From an uncultured Oscillospiraceae bacterium (GTDB taxonomy: Bacteria; Bacillota; Clostridia; Oscillospirales; Oscillospiraceae): a stretch of 64,000 nt of DNA. Location of the stretch: contig CAKTIE010000010.1 in NCBI GenBank assembly GCA_934565655.1, positions 6,218-70,217 of the forward strand. Reading direction: 5' to 3'. A program made the translations under genes and the position numbers. This document shows positions 15,056 through 24,399 of the stretch, one piece after another; the first letter of the stretch is position 1; each line of letters starts with the position of its first letter. A model generated the notes under the pieces. The model was not told where the DNA came from, did no database searches, and saw only the letters and a program-made list of their open reading frames with translations.

Positions 15056-15961
15056 ATGCGTATTCTGGTTACTGACGGTATGGATAAGACCGCGATGGCG
15101 CAGCTGCGCGAGATGGGCCATGAGGTCGTCGAGCAGTTCTATGAGCCGGATCAGCTGGGCAAGGCCCTGCGTGATTTCGACGTGGTCGTGGTTCGCTCCA
15201 AGACCAAGGTTCGTGCCAACCACATTGACGAGGCCAAGGGCAGCAATCTGAAGCTGATCATCCGCGGCGGCGTGGGCGTGGACAACATCGACGTCAAGTA
15301 CGCCGAGGCCAACGGCATCGCCGTGAAGAACACCCCCAAGGCTTCCTCCCAGTCCGTGGCCGAGCTGGCTATGGGCCACATGTTCGCCTGCGCCCGCTAT
15401 ATTTCCGACGCCGGTTACACCATGCGCAACGGCGAGTGGAAGAAGAAGGAGTACGGCAAGGGCATCGAGCTGCAGGGCAAGACCCTGGGTATCGTGGGCT
15501 TCGGCCGCATCGGCCAGCATCTGGGCGTGATGGCCAAGGCCATCGGCATGAATGTCATCGCCTTTGATATCTTCCATATCCCCGGCATCGAGGAGCAGCT
15601 GGGCATCCCCTATGTGGAGATGGACGAGCTGCTGGCCAAGTCCGATTTCATCTCTGTCCACGCTCCCGCTGTGGACGGCGGCGCTCTGATCACCGCTGAG
15701 AACATCGCCAAGATGAAGGACGGCGTGGTGGTCATCAACACCTCCCGCGGCACCAACGTGGACGAGGCCGCTCTGCTGGCCGCTCTGGAGTCCGGCAAGG
15801 TGCGCGCCGCCGGTCTGGATGTGTACGCCGACGAGCCCGCCACCAACAAGGCACTGTACAGCCATCCCATGGTGTCCTGCACGCCGCACATCGGCGCCGC
15901 CACCGTCGAAGCGCAGAAGCGCATCGGCGCGGAGATCGTGGACATCATCAAGGGTATGTAA
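15056..15961 (+). CDS. serA: D-3-phosphoglycerate dehydrogenase, short form
   Basis: A 301-residue NAD-dependent D-2-hydroxyacid dehydrogenase that oxidises 3-phosphoglycerate in the first step of serine synthesis. The NAD-binding loop is GIVGFGRIGQHLG near 145-157. The catalytic Arg lies in VINTSRGTNVDEAAL, a Glu in YADEPATN, and the His in CTPHIGAATVEAQ. There is no C-terminal ACT or intervening domain, so it is a short form without the usual serine-feedback module. The adjacent serC supports SerA over another hydroxyacid dehydrogenase. GGAG precedes the ATG. It ends in a very strong hairpin. Confidence 0.9.
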   Translation: MRILVTDGMDKTAMAQLREMGHEVVEQFYEPDQLGKALRDFDVVVVRSKTKVRANHIDEAKGSNLKLIIRGGVGVDNIDVKYAEANGIAVKNTPKASSQSVAELAMGHMFACARYISDAGYTMRNGEWKKKEYGKGIELQGKTLGIVGFGRIGQHLGVMAKAIGMNVIAFDIFHIPGIEEQLGIPYVEMDELLAKSDFISVHAPAVDGGALITAENIAKMKDGVVVINTSRGTNVDEAALLAALESGKVRAAGLDVYADEPATNKALYSHPMVSCTPHIGAATVEAQKRIGAEIVDIIKGM

Positions 15962-15973
15962 TTGATCCGCCAA

Positions 15974-16027
15974 AACGGGAAATAAAGAAAGAGGACGCGA
16001 AAGCGTCCTCTTTCTTTATTTCCCGTT
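15974..16027. terminator. Bidirectional terminator, perfect 25-bp stem
   Basis: The arms 15974-15998 and 16003-16027 are exact inverted complements with a GAAA loop. The outer part is A/T-rich on both sides, so it can terminate serA and the opposing small gene. The stop codon of that small gene (16016-16018) lies inside the right arm. Confidence 0.9.
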
Positions 16028-16207
16028 CCACAGCTCCGGGCACAGCCACATGAAGAACGCAAATGCCGGAAAACTCAATGCCAGCACAGCAGGTTCATCA
16101 AGCCCCAGCAGCATCAAGCCAAACTCTGTACCCAGCGCCGTGCTGATGCCGATGAGATCACGCTTTCGCCGGGGCAGCTGCTTCAGTTTTTTCCACCACT
16201 TTTTCAT
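16016..16207 (-). CDS. Small two-span membrane protein
   Basis: 63 residues: a strongly basic N-terminus (MKKWWKKLKQLPRRKRD) followed by two hydrophobic stretches (LIGISTALGTEFGLMLLGL and AVLALSFPAFAFFMWL). GGAG seven bases before the ATG supports translation. There is no family I recognise. The next gene starts divergently about 100 bases away and encodes a small helix-turn-helix regulator, which may control it. Confidence 0.55.
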   Translation of the reverse strand: MKKWWKKLKQLPRRKRDLIGISTALGTEFGLMLLGLDEPAVLALSFPAFAFFMWLCPELWNGK

Positions 16208-16303
16208 GCCGTCACTCCCTGTTCTTAATATAGCCTAATATTCGGCAATATTCAAGAGAAACTATTCCATGTATGCTTAACAGCAGCAGGGAGGTGACAG
16301 GAA

Positions 16304-16507
16304 GTGATCGTGTTTGACCCGTTGTGGGAGACAATGAAGCGTCGCGGGATCAGCCAGTATGCGCTGATAAAGGAACATGGCGTCAGCACGGGAACGCTGG
16401 ATGCCCTGCGAAAGAACCGCAGCATTACCCTGAACACGCTGAACGACCTGTGCCGCATCCTGCAATGTGACGTAGAGGATATCATCCGTTACATTCCGGA
16501 AGAATAA
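16304..16507 (+). CDS. XRE/Cro-type helix-turn-helix regulator
   Basis: A 67-residue single-domain DNA-binding protein of the minimal Cro/C1 type. Helices run through LWETMKRRGISQYALIKEHG, then VSTGTLDALRKNRSITLNTL as the recognition region, then DLCRILQCDVEDIIRYIPEE. Proteins of this length are common in Clostridia as small chromosomal or phage-derived repressors. The start is GTG, preceded by GGGAGG with a nine-base spacer. It is divergent from the small membrane protein and ends in an intrinsic terminator. Confidence 0.85.
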   Translation: MIVFDPLWETMKRRGISQYALIKEHGVSTGTLDALRKNRSITLNTLNDLCRILQCDVEDIIRYIPEE

Positions 16508-16517
16508 GCTGCTAAAG

Positions 16518-16547
16518 AAAAAGAGGACGCCTGCGCGTCCTCTTTTT
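16518..16547. terminator. Bidirectional terminator after the XRE gene
   Basis: A perfect 13-bp stem AAAAAGAGGACGC / GCGTCCTCTTTTT with loop CTGC serves this gene and the converging lipoprotein gene. Its core AGAGGACGC is the same as in the terminator at 15974-16027. Confidence 0.9.
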
Positions 16548-16557
16548 GCTGATTTAT

Positions 16558-17136
16558 TTACTTCACCACGATCTGGTTGCTGGCGCTGCCGAAGATGTCC
16601 TGCCATGCGGCGTCCACCTTGGCGGCCTCGTCCTGCGCCAGCTTGGCCTCGTCGGCGTTTTCATCCGGCATCTGGCCCAGGATCAGCAGCGCCACATAGT
16701 TGCCGTTGACGAACAGGCGGGCCTGCTGCACCATGGGCAGGTTCATGTTGTACATCTTGCTGTAATCCAGCACCTGCTCATAACCGGTTTGCAGCAGCGC
16801 GGCGGCATCCTGGGCGTAGCCGTCCTTCACCTTCAGCACCACGGCGGTGCGGAGATCAAGGGCGCTGTTTTCGCTGCTCTCGGCGGCCCAGCTGTCGATC
16901 TTGCTCATGTCCAGACCGTAGTAATTGGTCATGCGGTCCTCGCTCTCCGCCAGGTCGCAGCCGTAGCTGTCGCCCAGCTTCTCCTTCAGCGCGTCCAGCA
17001 CCTCCTGCGCGGTTTTGTCGACGGTTGTGTTGCCGTTATCCTTGTTTCCGTTGTCGTTGGCATTGCCGCAGGCGGCCAGGGACAGCACCATCATCAGTGC
17101 CAGCAGCAGAGCGGTAACTTTTTTCATCATTTTCAT
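16558..17136 (-). CDS. DUF4358-type lipoprotein
   Basis: A 192-residue lipoprotein. The signal peptide ends with lipobox LSLAAC at about residue 23, followed by an Asn/Asp/Gly-rich linker. The mature domain (AQEVLDALKEKLGDSYGCDL, TNYYGLDMSKIDSWAAES, then LRTAVVLKVKDGYAQDAAAL) fits DUF4358, a family of small surface lipoproteins in gut Clostridia with unknown function. It ends at the shared terminator with the XRE gene. The ribosome binding site (AAGGATGG) is only moderate. Confidence 0.75.
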   Translation of the reverse strand: MKMMKKVTALLLALMMVLSLAACGNANDNGNKDNGNTTVDKTAQEVLDALKEKLGDSYGCDLAESEDRMTNYYGLDMSKIDSWAAESSENSALDLRTAVVLKVKDGYAQDAAALLQTGYEQVLDYSKMYNMNLPMVQQARLFVNGNYVALLILGQMPDENADEAKLAQDEAAKVDAAWQDIFGSASNQIVVK

Positions 17137-17218
17137 GGTTCAAAACCATCCTTTCCATTTGATTGACATCCCTTAGACGTGATCAGATCCTGAAAGGTTC
17201 CGAAAATAATAAAAAATT

Positions 17219-18583
17219 TTACTTCCGCATATCCAGCGGGTCGTCCTGCGGACGGCCCAGCGGCTCCATCCGCCGGGGCGCGATGGGCCGCGACATACAG
17301 AAATACCGGGTCTCGTCGGCAATGTGATCCTCCTGCGCCGTGTCCACATCCTCCGGCGCGGTTTTGCTGTACAGCAGCGCCGGGACGGTTCGCAGAAAGC
17401 CCTTGCAGGTGTCGAACACATACATGCCGGGATAGCCCTCGCTGTCGAAGGCCAGCCGGTAGTGCAGCTGCATCCACCCGGCAATGCGGCGGTTGTCGCC
17501 CCGCTGGAAGAAAACACGGTGCTTCAGCGCCGTTTCATAGACGCTCTCGCCCCGGCTGGCGTCCCAGATGGCCGGATCAGCCACGCCGGTGATATCCCGC
17601 CCCTTGAGATAGGGATGCTCGCTCTCGATGCGGCGGATCTCCGAAAACTGCTTGTCCGGCGTCCACAGCACGCCCTCGTTTGGCGTGGAGGTGCAGCCGT
17701 ACAGCTCCAGAATACGATAGATCACGCCGTCATGATCCACCGCCCACCAGCCGCAGGAGAAGGGCTTGGCATAGCCGAAGTCATAGCTGCGGTACACCCG
17801 CCATTCTCTGGGGATATCGAAGGCAGGCAGCACATGGGTGAACCGCCGGTCGGCGTAGTGGTCGGGATCGTCGGTGAACTCGCTGAACACCTGCCCCTGA
17901 AAGATGTCCCATCTGCCCTCCAGCCACGCCAGCCGCAGCCGACGGGGCAGGGCCTCCAGCTGCCGGAGGTATTCCGGCTGGGCGGCCAGCAGCGCCTTGT
18001 TGTCGGTGACCCGTGCGGGGATGAATTCATAGTCGTCAGGGTTTTCGCCGGGCTCGAACCGCCGGTCGATGAACAGTCGCTTGATGTAGCTGTGGCCGGG
18101 GCCGCCGGGGTTGCAGGTGTAGTAGATGCGCTTGGGAAAATCATTGACGCCCCGGAGACACGCGGCAAACTGCCGCATCCACTGCTCCCGCAGCTGGGTG
18201 CATTCGTCCAGAAAGATCACGTCATACTCCGCACCCTGATAGCGATCCATGTCGCCGTCGCTGGCGCAGTAGCCGAACTCCAGGGTGGAGCCGTTGGCAA
18301 AGGTGAAGGTGCGGTCGGTGGCCTTGTACTGCGCCGCGCCGTGCAGCTCGGCGCGCAGCTGGCGGATGTGGTTGCTCTCCAGCTCCTGATAGGTGCGCCG
18401 CACGATCAGCAGCCGGATGCCGGGATAGTGCAGGGCCAGCAGCTTGGCCTTGGTGCGCACGGCCCAGCTCTTGCCGCCGCCTCGTGCGCCGCCGAAGGCG
18501 ATATATTTTCTGCGGCATTCCAGAAACCGCTTCTGCTTCTCATTGGGATAGGAAATGTGCAGCGTGACCGGTGAGTCTTGCAT
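17219..18583 (-). CDS. Phage terminase large subunit, solitary
   Basis: A 454-residue TerL-type DNA-packaging motor. The ATPase half has Walker A GGARGGGKSWAV (about 31-42), Walker B VIFLDECTQL (about 120-129) and the coupling motif TCNPGGPGHSYI. The C-terminal RNase H-like nuclease half has the expected acidic residues in SYDFGYAKPF, VADPAIWDASRG and EDHIADETRYF. The reading frame is intact and the start is set by AAGGAGG eight bases before the ATG. No portal, capsid, small terminase or other phage gene is next to it: it stands between a DUF4358 lipoprotein and a membrane protein. It is either a phage remnant or a domesticated gene. Confidence 0.9.
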   Translation of the reverse strand: MQDSPVTLHISYPNEKQKRFLECRRKYIAFGGARGGGKSWAVRTKAKLLALHYPGIRLLIVRRTYQELESNHIRQLRAELHGAAQYKATDRTFTFANGSTLEFGYCASDGDMDRYQGAEYDVIFLDECTQLREQWMRQFAACLRGVNDFPKRIYYTCNPGGPGHSYIKRLFIDRRFEPGENPDDYEFIPARVTDNKALLAAQPEYLRQLEALPRRLRLAWLEGRWDIFQGQVFSEFTDDPDHYADRRFTHVLPAFDIPREWRVYRSYDFGYAKPFSCGWWAVDHDGVIYRILELYGCTSTPNEGVLWTPDKQFSEIRRIESEHPYLKGRDITGVADPAIWDASRGESVYETALKHRVFFQRGDNRRIAGWMQLHYRLAFDSEGYPGMYVFDTCKGFLRTVPALLYSKTAPEDVDTAQEDHIADETRYFCMSRPIAPRRMEPLGRPQDDPLDMRK

Positions 18584-18630
18584 GTGAATAGCCTCCTTAT
18601 GGTAGTTGTTCCTGCTATAAGAAGAAAAAG

Positions 18631-18666
18631 AAAGGCGTGTTGCCCCGATAAGGGCAACACGCCTTT
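18631..18666 (-). terminator. Intrinsic terminator
   Basis: A perfect 15-bp stem (18631-18645 with 18652-18666) is followed on the minus strand by CTTTTTCTTCTT. It ends the unit holding the membrane protein gene at 18682 and separates it from the terminase gene. Confidence 0.9.
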
Positions 18667-18681
18667 GAGAAGTCGGTGGGC

Positions 18682-19236
18682 TTACGCCTGATCGCTGCCG
18701 TCCAGCGTCAGACTGATGGGCTCCGAGGGATCGGGCATGGCAGGCGCGGCGTCCGGCGTATCTGACGGCGTCAGCGCGCTGTCCACCTCCTCGCTGATGT
18801 GGGCCACAGCGGCGGCGTTGGCGGCCTTTTCCTGCTCCGCCTGCTGTTTTGCGGCGGCCTTGGCGTCTTCCTCACGCTGATGGGCCTCGGCATTGGCGGC
18901 GCGGTTGGCCTTCTTTTCCGCCATCCGGCGGCGGTTGAGGGCCAGGAAGCCCCGGACGACCAGCCACACAGCAAAGGCGACGACCACCAGCATGCCGATC
19001 CAGCCGGGGGTACGGATCACATAGAAATCCCGGATGGAGAAGTATTCCTTCCCCATGCCCAGGAAGTACAGTGCCACGCCGCCGGCGGCGCACAGGATGC
19101 ACAGGATCAGATCAAGGACAGACCGGGCGTGATGGGCTTTCTTCCGGGTGAAATAGCACAGCAATAGCAGCAGCGCCGCCAGAAACAGGGTGGGGGACTG
19201 GCAGCAGAGGAAATATCCCAGTGTGGTGTCCAGCAT
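18682..19236 (-). CDS. Membrane protein with cytoplasmic coiled tail
   Basis: 184 residues. Three hydrophobic segments occur in the first 95 residues (YFLCCQSPTLFLAALLLLLC, then VLDLILCILCAAGGVALYFL, then GMLVVVAFAVWLVVRGFLAL). A long Ala/Glu/Lys-rich helical stretch (about 100-145, probably coiled coil) and an acidic Pro/Asp-rich tail follow. AAAGGAG nine bases before the ATG supports the start. No family is recognised. The design suggests a membrane anchor with a cytoplasmic interaction tail; the partner is unknown. Confidence 0.65.
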   Translation of the reverse strand: MLDTTLGYFLCCQSPTLFLAALLLLLCYFTRKKAHHARSVLDLILCILCAAGGVALYFLGMGKEYFSIRDFYVIRTPGWIGMLVVVAFAVWLVVRGFLALNRRRMAEKKANRAANAEAHQREEDAKAAAKQQAEQEKAANAAAVAHISEEVDSALTPSDTPDAAPAMPDPSEPISLTLDGSDQA

Positions 19237-19274
19237 GGTTCAGGACTCCTTTCTCTTTGTAAAATCGGAAAGCG

Positions 19275-19610
19275 TTATTTGACGATGGGCAGCACGCCCA
19301 GCAGCTTCAGCTCCGTGTCGCCGGTGTTGACGATGCTGTGGGTGTGGCCCTCGGGGCAGTAGTGGCACATACCGGCGGTAACGGGGTATTCCGCATCGTC
19401 ATCGATGCAATGGCCGCTGCCGGACAGCACATAGATGATCTCGCAGTTGCCGGTGTGGGTGTGCAGGCCGATGGAGGAACCCGCCGGCAGCGTCAGCTGC
19501 ACCACCGCGCCCATGCGGGGATCGTCAAACTTGCGGACGATGGCCTCGCCCTCGCCGCCCTTGAAGTGGGGCACGGCATCGGCGGCCATGGCGTTGAAAT
19601 CAAGGATCAT
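19275..19610 (-). CDS. Small cupin-domain protein
   Basis: A 111-residue single-domain cupin. Motif 1 with metal-binding residues is GLHTHTGNCEIIYVLSGSG and motif 2 is VTAGMCHYCPEGHTHSIVN, so the His/Glu/His set for a divalent metal is complete. Proteins of this size bind small ligands or act as isomerases or sensors; the substrate cannot be told. AAAGGAG precedes the ATG. It starts 12 bases after the stop of rpoD, and the same strand suggests read-through from the dnaG-rpoD unit. Confidence 0.85.
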   Translation of the reverse strand: MILDFNAMAADAVPHFKGGEGEAIVRKFDDPRMGAVVQLTLPAGSSIGLHTHTGNCEIIYVLSGSGHCIDDDAEYPVTAGMCHYCPEGHTHSIVNTGDTELKLLGVLPIVK

Positions 19611-19621
19611 AAGGTTCTCCT

Positions 19622-21013
19622 TTAGTTCAAAAAGTCCTTCAGCTTCTTGCTGCGGCTGGGATGGCGCAGCTTGCGCAGGGCCTTGGCCTCGATCTGGCGG
19701 ATGCGCTCACGGGTGACGTTGAACTCCTTGCCTACCTCCTCCAGCGTGCGGGTGCGGCCGTCCTCGATGCCGAAGCGCAGCTTCAGCACCTTTTCCTCGC
19801 GGGGCGTCAGGGTGCTCAGCACGTCCACCAGCTGCTCCTTCAGCAGCGTGAAGCTGGCGGCCTCGCTGGGCTCAGACGCGCCCTCGTCGGGGATGAAGTC
19901 GCCCAGATGGCTGTCCTCCTCCTCGCCGATGGGGGTCTCCAGCGACACCGGCTCCTGGGCGATCTTCAGGATCTCCCGCACCTTGTCCACGGGCATGCCC
20001 ATCTCGGCGGAGATCTCCTCGGGAGAGGGATCGTGGCCCAGCTGCTGCAGCAGCTGACGGCTGACCCGGATGACCTTGTTGATGGTCTCCACCATATGTA
20101 CGGGGATACGGATGGTGCGGGCCTGGTCAGCGATGGCGCGGGTGATGGCCTGACGGATCCACCAGGTGGCGTAGGTGGAGAACTTGTAACCCTTGGTATA
20201 GTCGAACTTCTCCACCGCCTTGATCAGACCCAGATTGCCCTCCTGGATGAGATCCAGGAACAGCATGCCGCGGCCCACATACCGCTTGGCGATGGACACC
20301 ACCAGACGGAGGTTGGCCTCGGCCAGCTTCTGCTTGGCCTTGTTGCCCTCCTTGATGTCCTTCTTCAGCTGGGCCAGCTCCTCGTCAGGGATGGTCTCCT
20401 CGTTCTCGGCGGCCTCGTCGATGCGCTCCTGAGCGGCGCGTCCGGCGGACATGGCGGTGGCCAGCACGATCTCCTCGTCAGCGCTCAGCAGCGGCACACG
20501 GCCGATCTCCTTCAGGTACATACGCACGGGATCGTCGATGTTGAAGCTGTCCACCAGCGTGTTGGGGTCCACCAGCTCCTCTTCCTCGATCTCGGCGATC
20601 TCCTCCATGGGAGGCTCGATGTCGTCGTCGATGTTGGACAGGAAGTCCTCGGTGCTGACCTCGATGCCCAGCGCCTCCAGAGAGTCGTAGATGCGGTCCA
20701 TCTGCTCGCTCTCCAAATCCATCTCGTCCAGCACGTCGCTGACCTCGTTGGCGTCCAGCTTGCCCTTTTTCTTGCCCTTGGCCAGCATGTCCCGCAGCTT
20801 TTCGTTGGCCATGATCAGTGCGGCGGCAGGCAGAGAGGCGATGGTCTTATCGTCCAGCTTGCCCTTTTCCTTCTTGTCCTCAGCGGGCTTGGCGTCGTCC
20901 TTTTCCGCGGCCTCGGCGCTCTTGGCGTCTGCCTTCTTGCTCTTATCGTCCTCTGTCAGCAGGGCGTTGGCCATTTCCTCCAGCTCCTTCTGGGTGTAGG
21001 TCTTATCGGTCAT
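19622..21013 (-). CDS. rpoD: Primary RNA polymerase sigma factor
   Basis: A 463-residue housekeeping sigma-70 (SigA). Region 1.2 is seen at [20 protein letters not shown]; region 2 at [40 protein letters not shown] and [20 protein letters not shown]; region 3 follows; region 4 is [20 protein letters not shown]. The N-terminus is long and acidic/lysine-rich. GGAGG nine bases before the ATG gives the start at 21013; the longer frame overlaps dnaG. It follows dnaG by 17 bases, the classical macromolecular-synthesis operon order. Confidence 0.97.
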   Translation of the reverse strand: MTDKTYTQKELEEMANALLTEDDKSKKADAKSAEAAEKDDAKPAEDKKEKGKLDDKTIASLPAAALIMANEKLRDMLAKGKKKGKLDANEVSDVLDEMDLESEQMDRIYDSLEALGIEVSTEDFLSNIDDDIEPPMEEIAEIEEEELVDPNTLVDSFNIDDPVRMYLKEIGRVPLLSADEEIVLATAMSAGRAAQERIDEAAENEETIPDEELAQLKKDIKEGNKAKQKLAEANLRLVVSIAKRYVGRGMLFLDLIQEGNLGLIKAVEKFDYTKGYKFSTYATWWIRQAITRAIADQARTIRIPVHMVETINKVIRVSRQLLQQLGHDPSPEEISAEMGMPVDKVREILKIAQEPVSLETPIGEEEDSHLGDFIPDEGASEPSEAASFTLLKEQLVDVLSTLTPREEKVLKLRFGIEDGRTRTLEEVGKEFNVTRERIRQIEAKALRKLRHPSRSKKLKDFLN

Positions 21014-21030
21014 GTGTGCTTTCCTCCATA

Positions 21031-22794
21031 TCATTTATCTTTTCGTTTTTTGTCTTTGAATGTCTCCATGGCCAGCAGCAGGGGGTCAATGCCGGAGTCA
21101 TCCCGCTTGGCCTGCTCCTCCCGGATCACCCGTATGTAATCCGCCAGTGCCTGAGACGCGTTGGCCGTGGATTCCGGCTTTTGCAGCAGCGTGGTCAGAT
21201 GGCTCATTTCCTCGCCCGTCAGCTCACCCGTCAAGGCGGACAGTCCGCTGCGGTCATACCGCCGGGGCCACATGGCGCCGTATATCCTGCCCAGCAGGGG
21301 AGAGGAGAATTCCTCCGGCCGCAGGGGCGGCGCGTCTCCGAACAGCGTGGGGTCGAGATGCAGCAGCCGGATCACGCCCTCCTCCGCCATGGCGCTGCGG
21401 AGATTGGTATAGCGGCTGCCCCGTGCGGCGGGCTGCATGGTCATGGCGGGGTTCAGTTCCTGCCGCTCCCGTTTCTTCCGGTCGCTGTACCGCCGCTTGC
21501 GGGCGGCACGCTCCACCTCCTGCCGCATGGACTCCGGGGAGAGACCCGCCGCCTCGGCGGCGCGATTGGCGTATACCTCCCGCTCTACGGCGTTGTCCAG
21601 CTCGGCAAGCACCTGGCTGATCTCGGCGGTGTAGTCGATGCGGCCCTGATCGCTGCGCAGGTCGTACTTGGCGGCCACCTGCGTCATGCGGAATTCCACA
21701 CCGTTCTCGCTGCCGCTGAGCAGCCGCTCAAAGGCGGGCGCACCCTGGAATTTGATGAAATCGTCGGCGTCCTGCTTCACATACTCGCCGTCCACCAGCC
21801 GCCGGGGCAGCTTCAGCACCCGGACGGTGAACTCGGTATTGTTCAGCATCTCCAGCGCCCGCTGGGTGGCCAGCTGACCGGCGTTGTCGTTGTCGTAGCA
21901 AAGCACCAGCTCCTTGGTGTACCGGCCCAGCAGTCGGATCTGCTCGGTGGTCAGCGCCGTGCCCATAGAGGCCACCGCGTTGTCGAAGCCCGCCTGATGC
22001 AGCGTCACCACGTCAAGGTTGCCCTCGCACAGGATCATGTTGGGGCGCTTGGTTTTCTTGGCAAGATTCAGACCGTACAGCACCCGGCGCTTGCTGTATA
22101 CCGGCGTTTCGGTGCTGTTCATGTATTTCGGCTCGGACTTGTCGATGACGCGGCTGCCGAAGCCCACCACGTCGCCTCGCACGTCAATGACCGGCAGCAT
22201 CAGCCGGTTGCGGAATTTGTCGTAAAAGCCGCCGCTCTTGTTGGCCACGATCAGCCCCGCCGTCAGCAGCTCCTGCTTGGTGTAGCCCTTGGCGGTCATG
22301 GCCCGCAGCAGCGCGTCCCAGCTATCCGGCGAAGCGCCCATGCCGAAGCGCACGGCGATCTTCCGGGAGATGGCCCGCTTGTCCAGATACGCCCGTACCG
22401 CCGCGCCGTCGGGGCCTTGCAGCACGTCGTAATACCAGCGTGCGGCGTCCCGGTTCAGGTTCAGCAGCCGCTTGCGCAGCCGGTCGGCGTCGGCGGATTC
22501 CCGATCCTCCGGCACCTCCATATTGACTCGCTTGGCCAGAAAGCGGATGGCATCGGGGTAGGAGAGGTTCTCGATCTCCATGATGAAGTTGATCACGCCG
22601 CCGCCCTTCTTGCAGCCGAAGCAGTGATAGAACTGCTTGTCCTGCAAAACGTGGAAGGATGGTGTCTTTTCATTGTGGAAGGGACAGCAACCCCAATAGC
22701 TGCCGCCCTTGGGCGTCAGCGACACATAGGAGCCCACCACGTCCACGATGTCGTTGCGGGCGATCAGCTCGTCCAGAAATGTCTGGGAAAACAT
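21031..22794 (-). CDS. dnaG: DNA primase
   Basis: A 587-residue bacterial primase that makes RNA primers at the replication fork. The N-terminal CHC2 zinc site is seen at [15 protein letters not shown] and [11 protein letters not shown]. The TOPRIM core has [20 protein letters not shown] and [12 protein letters not shown] with the metal-binding acidic residues. The C-terminal third is the helicase-interaction region. AAAGGAGG seven bases before the ATG fixes the start; the upstream extension of the frame is not coding. It is transcribed with rpoD. Confidence 0.97.
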   Translation of the reverse strand: MFSQTFLDELIARNDIVDVVGSYVSLTPKGGSYWGCCPFHNEKTPSFHVLQDKQFYHCFGCKKGGGVINFIMEIENLSYPDAIRFLAKRVNMEVPEDRESADADRLRKRLLNLNRDAARWYYDVLQGPDGAAVRAYLDKRAISRKIAVRFGMGASPDSWDALLRAMTAKGYTKQELLTAGLIVANKSGGFYDKFRNRLMLPVIDVRGDVVGFGSRVIDKSEPKYMNSTETPVYSKRRVLYGLNLAKKTKRPNMILCEGNLDVVTLHQAGFDNAVASMGTALTTEQIRLLGRYTKELVLCYDNDNAGQLATQRALEMLNNTEFTVRVLKLPRRLVDGEYVKQDADDFIKFQGAPAFERLLSGSENGVEFRMTQVAAKYDLRSDQGRIDYTAEISQVLAELDNAVEREVYANRAAEAAGLSPESMRQEVERAARKRRYSDRKKRERQELNPAMTMQPAARGSRYTNLRSAMAEEGVIRLLHLDPTLFGDAPPLRPEEFSSPLLGRIYGAMWPRRYDRSGLSALTGELTGEEMSHLTTLLQKPESTANASQALADYIRVIREEQAKRDDSGIDPLLLAMETFKDKKRKDK

Positions 22795-22839
22795 GGCCAG
22801 GCCTCCTTTCCGCGCTGTGCCGAAATTTTTCCTCATTCT

Positions 22840-22845
22840 ATTATA
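22840..22845 (-). promoter_or_regulatory. Candidate -10 box for dnaG
   Basis: TATAAT on the minus strand, 46 bases before the dnaG start. No good -35 box is seen at the standard spacing. Confidence 0.35.
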
Positions 22846-22927
22846 CAGGATATTTTCCGGATACACTCTTTTTTCACCGAAAAAATTTTGAAAAACAAAA
22901 ATTTTTGTACCACCGCAGGGCGGCAGG

Positions 22928-22936
22928 TGCTATAAT
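22928..22936 (+). promoter_or_regulatory. Extended -10 promoter for the dihydropyrimidinase gene
   Basis: TGCTATAAT (TGn plus TATAAT), 36 bases before the ATG. No convincing -35 box is seen, which suits an extended -10 promoter. Confidence 0.5.
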
Positions 22937-22971
22937 GGACGAAACAAGAAACGACAGGGAGGTACTTTCCT

Positions 22972-24339
22972 ATGAAACGACTCTTTACCGGCGGCCGCGT
23001 GGTCAGCGGCAGCGCCGTCGTGGAGGCCGACGTGCTGGTGGACGGCGAGAAGATCGTGTCCGTGGCGCCCCATATCGACGCGCCTGACGCGGAGGTGGTG
23101 GACGTGACCGGCAAGCTGCTGCTGCCGGGCTTCATCGACGCCCATACTCACTTTGATCTGGACGTGTGCAATACCACCACCACCGACGATTTTGAAAGCG
23201 GCAGCCGTTCCGCCCTGCGCGGCGGCACCACCACCGTCATCGACTTTGCCTGCCCCAACAAGGGCGAGACGCTGGCCTACGGTCTCGACCTCTGGCACAG
23301 GAAGGCGGCGGACTGCCACTGTGACTACGGCTTTCATATGACCATCGACGACTGGAACGAGGGCATCGAGGGCGAGCTGGATGATATGTTCGCCGCCGGC
23401 ATCACGTCCTTTAAGATGTATATGACCTATCCCGCCATGATGCTGCCGGACGGCGACCTGTACCGTGCCCTGAAGGCATTGAAGGCACGGGGCGGCATCT
23501 GCGGCGTCCACTGCGAGAACAGCGGCGTTATCGACGCGCTGGTGGCGGAGAAAAAAGCCAGGGGCGAGAACAGCGTCTCCTGCCATCCCCAGACCCGCCC
23601 CGACTATCTGGAGGCGGAGGCTGTGGGCCGCATCCTGCGGATCGCCCAGGCGGCGGAGGCTCCCGTGGTGATTGTCCATACCACCAACGCCGCGGCGCTC
23701 AGTGAGATCGATCAGGCCCGGGGCCGGGGCCAGACGGTGTATTCCGAGACCTGCCCCCAATATCTGGCGCTGGATGACAGCGTGTACTATCAGGAGGACT
23801 GGTTGTCCTCCGCCAAGTTCGTGTGCTCGCCGCCCATCCGCAAAAAGGCGGATCAGGACGCGCTGTGGGATGGTCTGCGTGAGGGCCGGGTCAACACCGT
23901 TTCCACCGACCACTGCTCCTTCACCACGCAGCAGAAGCTGGCGGGGCAGGGAGACTTTACCACCATCCCCGGCGGCCTTCCCGGCGTGGAGACACGGGGC
24001 GAGGTGGTGTATACCACCGGCGTGGCGGCGGGCCGCATCGACCTGCCCACCTTCTGCCGTGCCCTCAGCGAGAATCCCGCTAAGCTGTACGGTCTCTATC
24101 CCCGCAAGGGCTGCATCGCGCCCGGCGCGGACGCCGATATCGTGGTGTACGATCCGGCGGCGGATCATACCCTCCGGGCCGCCGATATGGTGTCCCGCTG
24201 CGACTATACCCCCTTCGAGGGCTTCCGGACCTCCGGCAGCATCGCCGCCGTATACCTGCGGGGCATGCCCGCCGTGGAGAACGGCGTCGTCAACGACGTA
24301 AAGGGCCAGTACCTCAAGCGCGGCAAGTGCGCCCTGTAA
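22972..24339 (+). CDS. Dihydropyrimidinase / hydantoinase
   Basis: A 455-residue amidohydrolase opening dihydropyrimidine or 5-substituted hydantoin rings. Metal and active-site motifs are complete: GFIDAHTHFDLDV at about 54-66, the carboxylated lysine in TSFKMYMTYPAM, GVHCENSG, VIVHTTNAAA, and the aspartate in VSTDHCSF. The C-terminus has the usual small beta-domain (GADADIVVYDP). No other pyrimidine-degradation gene is adjacent, so the substrate is left open between dihydropyrimidines and hydantoins. A single-gene unit with its own terminator. Confidence 0.88.
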   Translation: MKRLFTGGRVVSGSAVVEADVLVDGEKIVSVAPHIDAPDAEVVDVTGKLLLPGFIDAHTHFDLDVCNTTTTDDFESGSRSALRGGTTTVIDFACPNKGETLAYGLDLWHRKAADCHCDYGFHMTIDDWNEGIEGELDDMFAAGITSFKMYMTYPAMMLPDGDLYRALKALKARGGICGVHCENSGVIDALVAEKKARGENSVSCHPQTRPDYLEAEAVGRILRIAQAAEAPVVIVHTTNAAALSEIDQARGRGQTVYSETCPQYLALDDSVYYQEDWLSSAKFVCSPPIRKKADQDALWDGLREGRVNTVSTDHCSFTTQQKLAGQGDFTTIPGGLPGVETRGEVVYTTGVAAGRIDLPTFCRALSENPAKLYGLYPRKGCIAPGADADIVVYDPAADHTLRAADMVSRCDYTPFEGFRTSGSIAAVYLRGMPAVENGVVNDVKGQYLKRGKCAL

Positions 24340-24352
24340 CAAAAGCAATAGG

Positions 24353-24386
24353 AAAAGACAGGCGGTCGGTCGACCGCCTGTCTTTT
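24353..24386. terminator. Bidirectional terminator
   Basis: The stem AAAAGACAGGCGGTCG / CGACCGCCTGTCTTTT serves the dihydropyrimidinase gene and the converging tsaD unit. Confidence 0.9.
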
Positions 24387-24399
24387 TTTGCAGGAAAGC

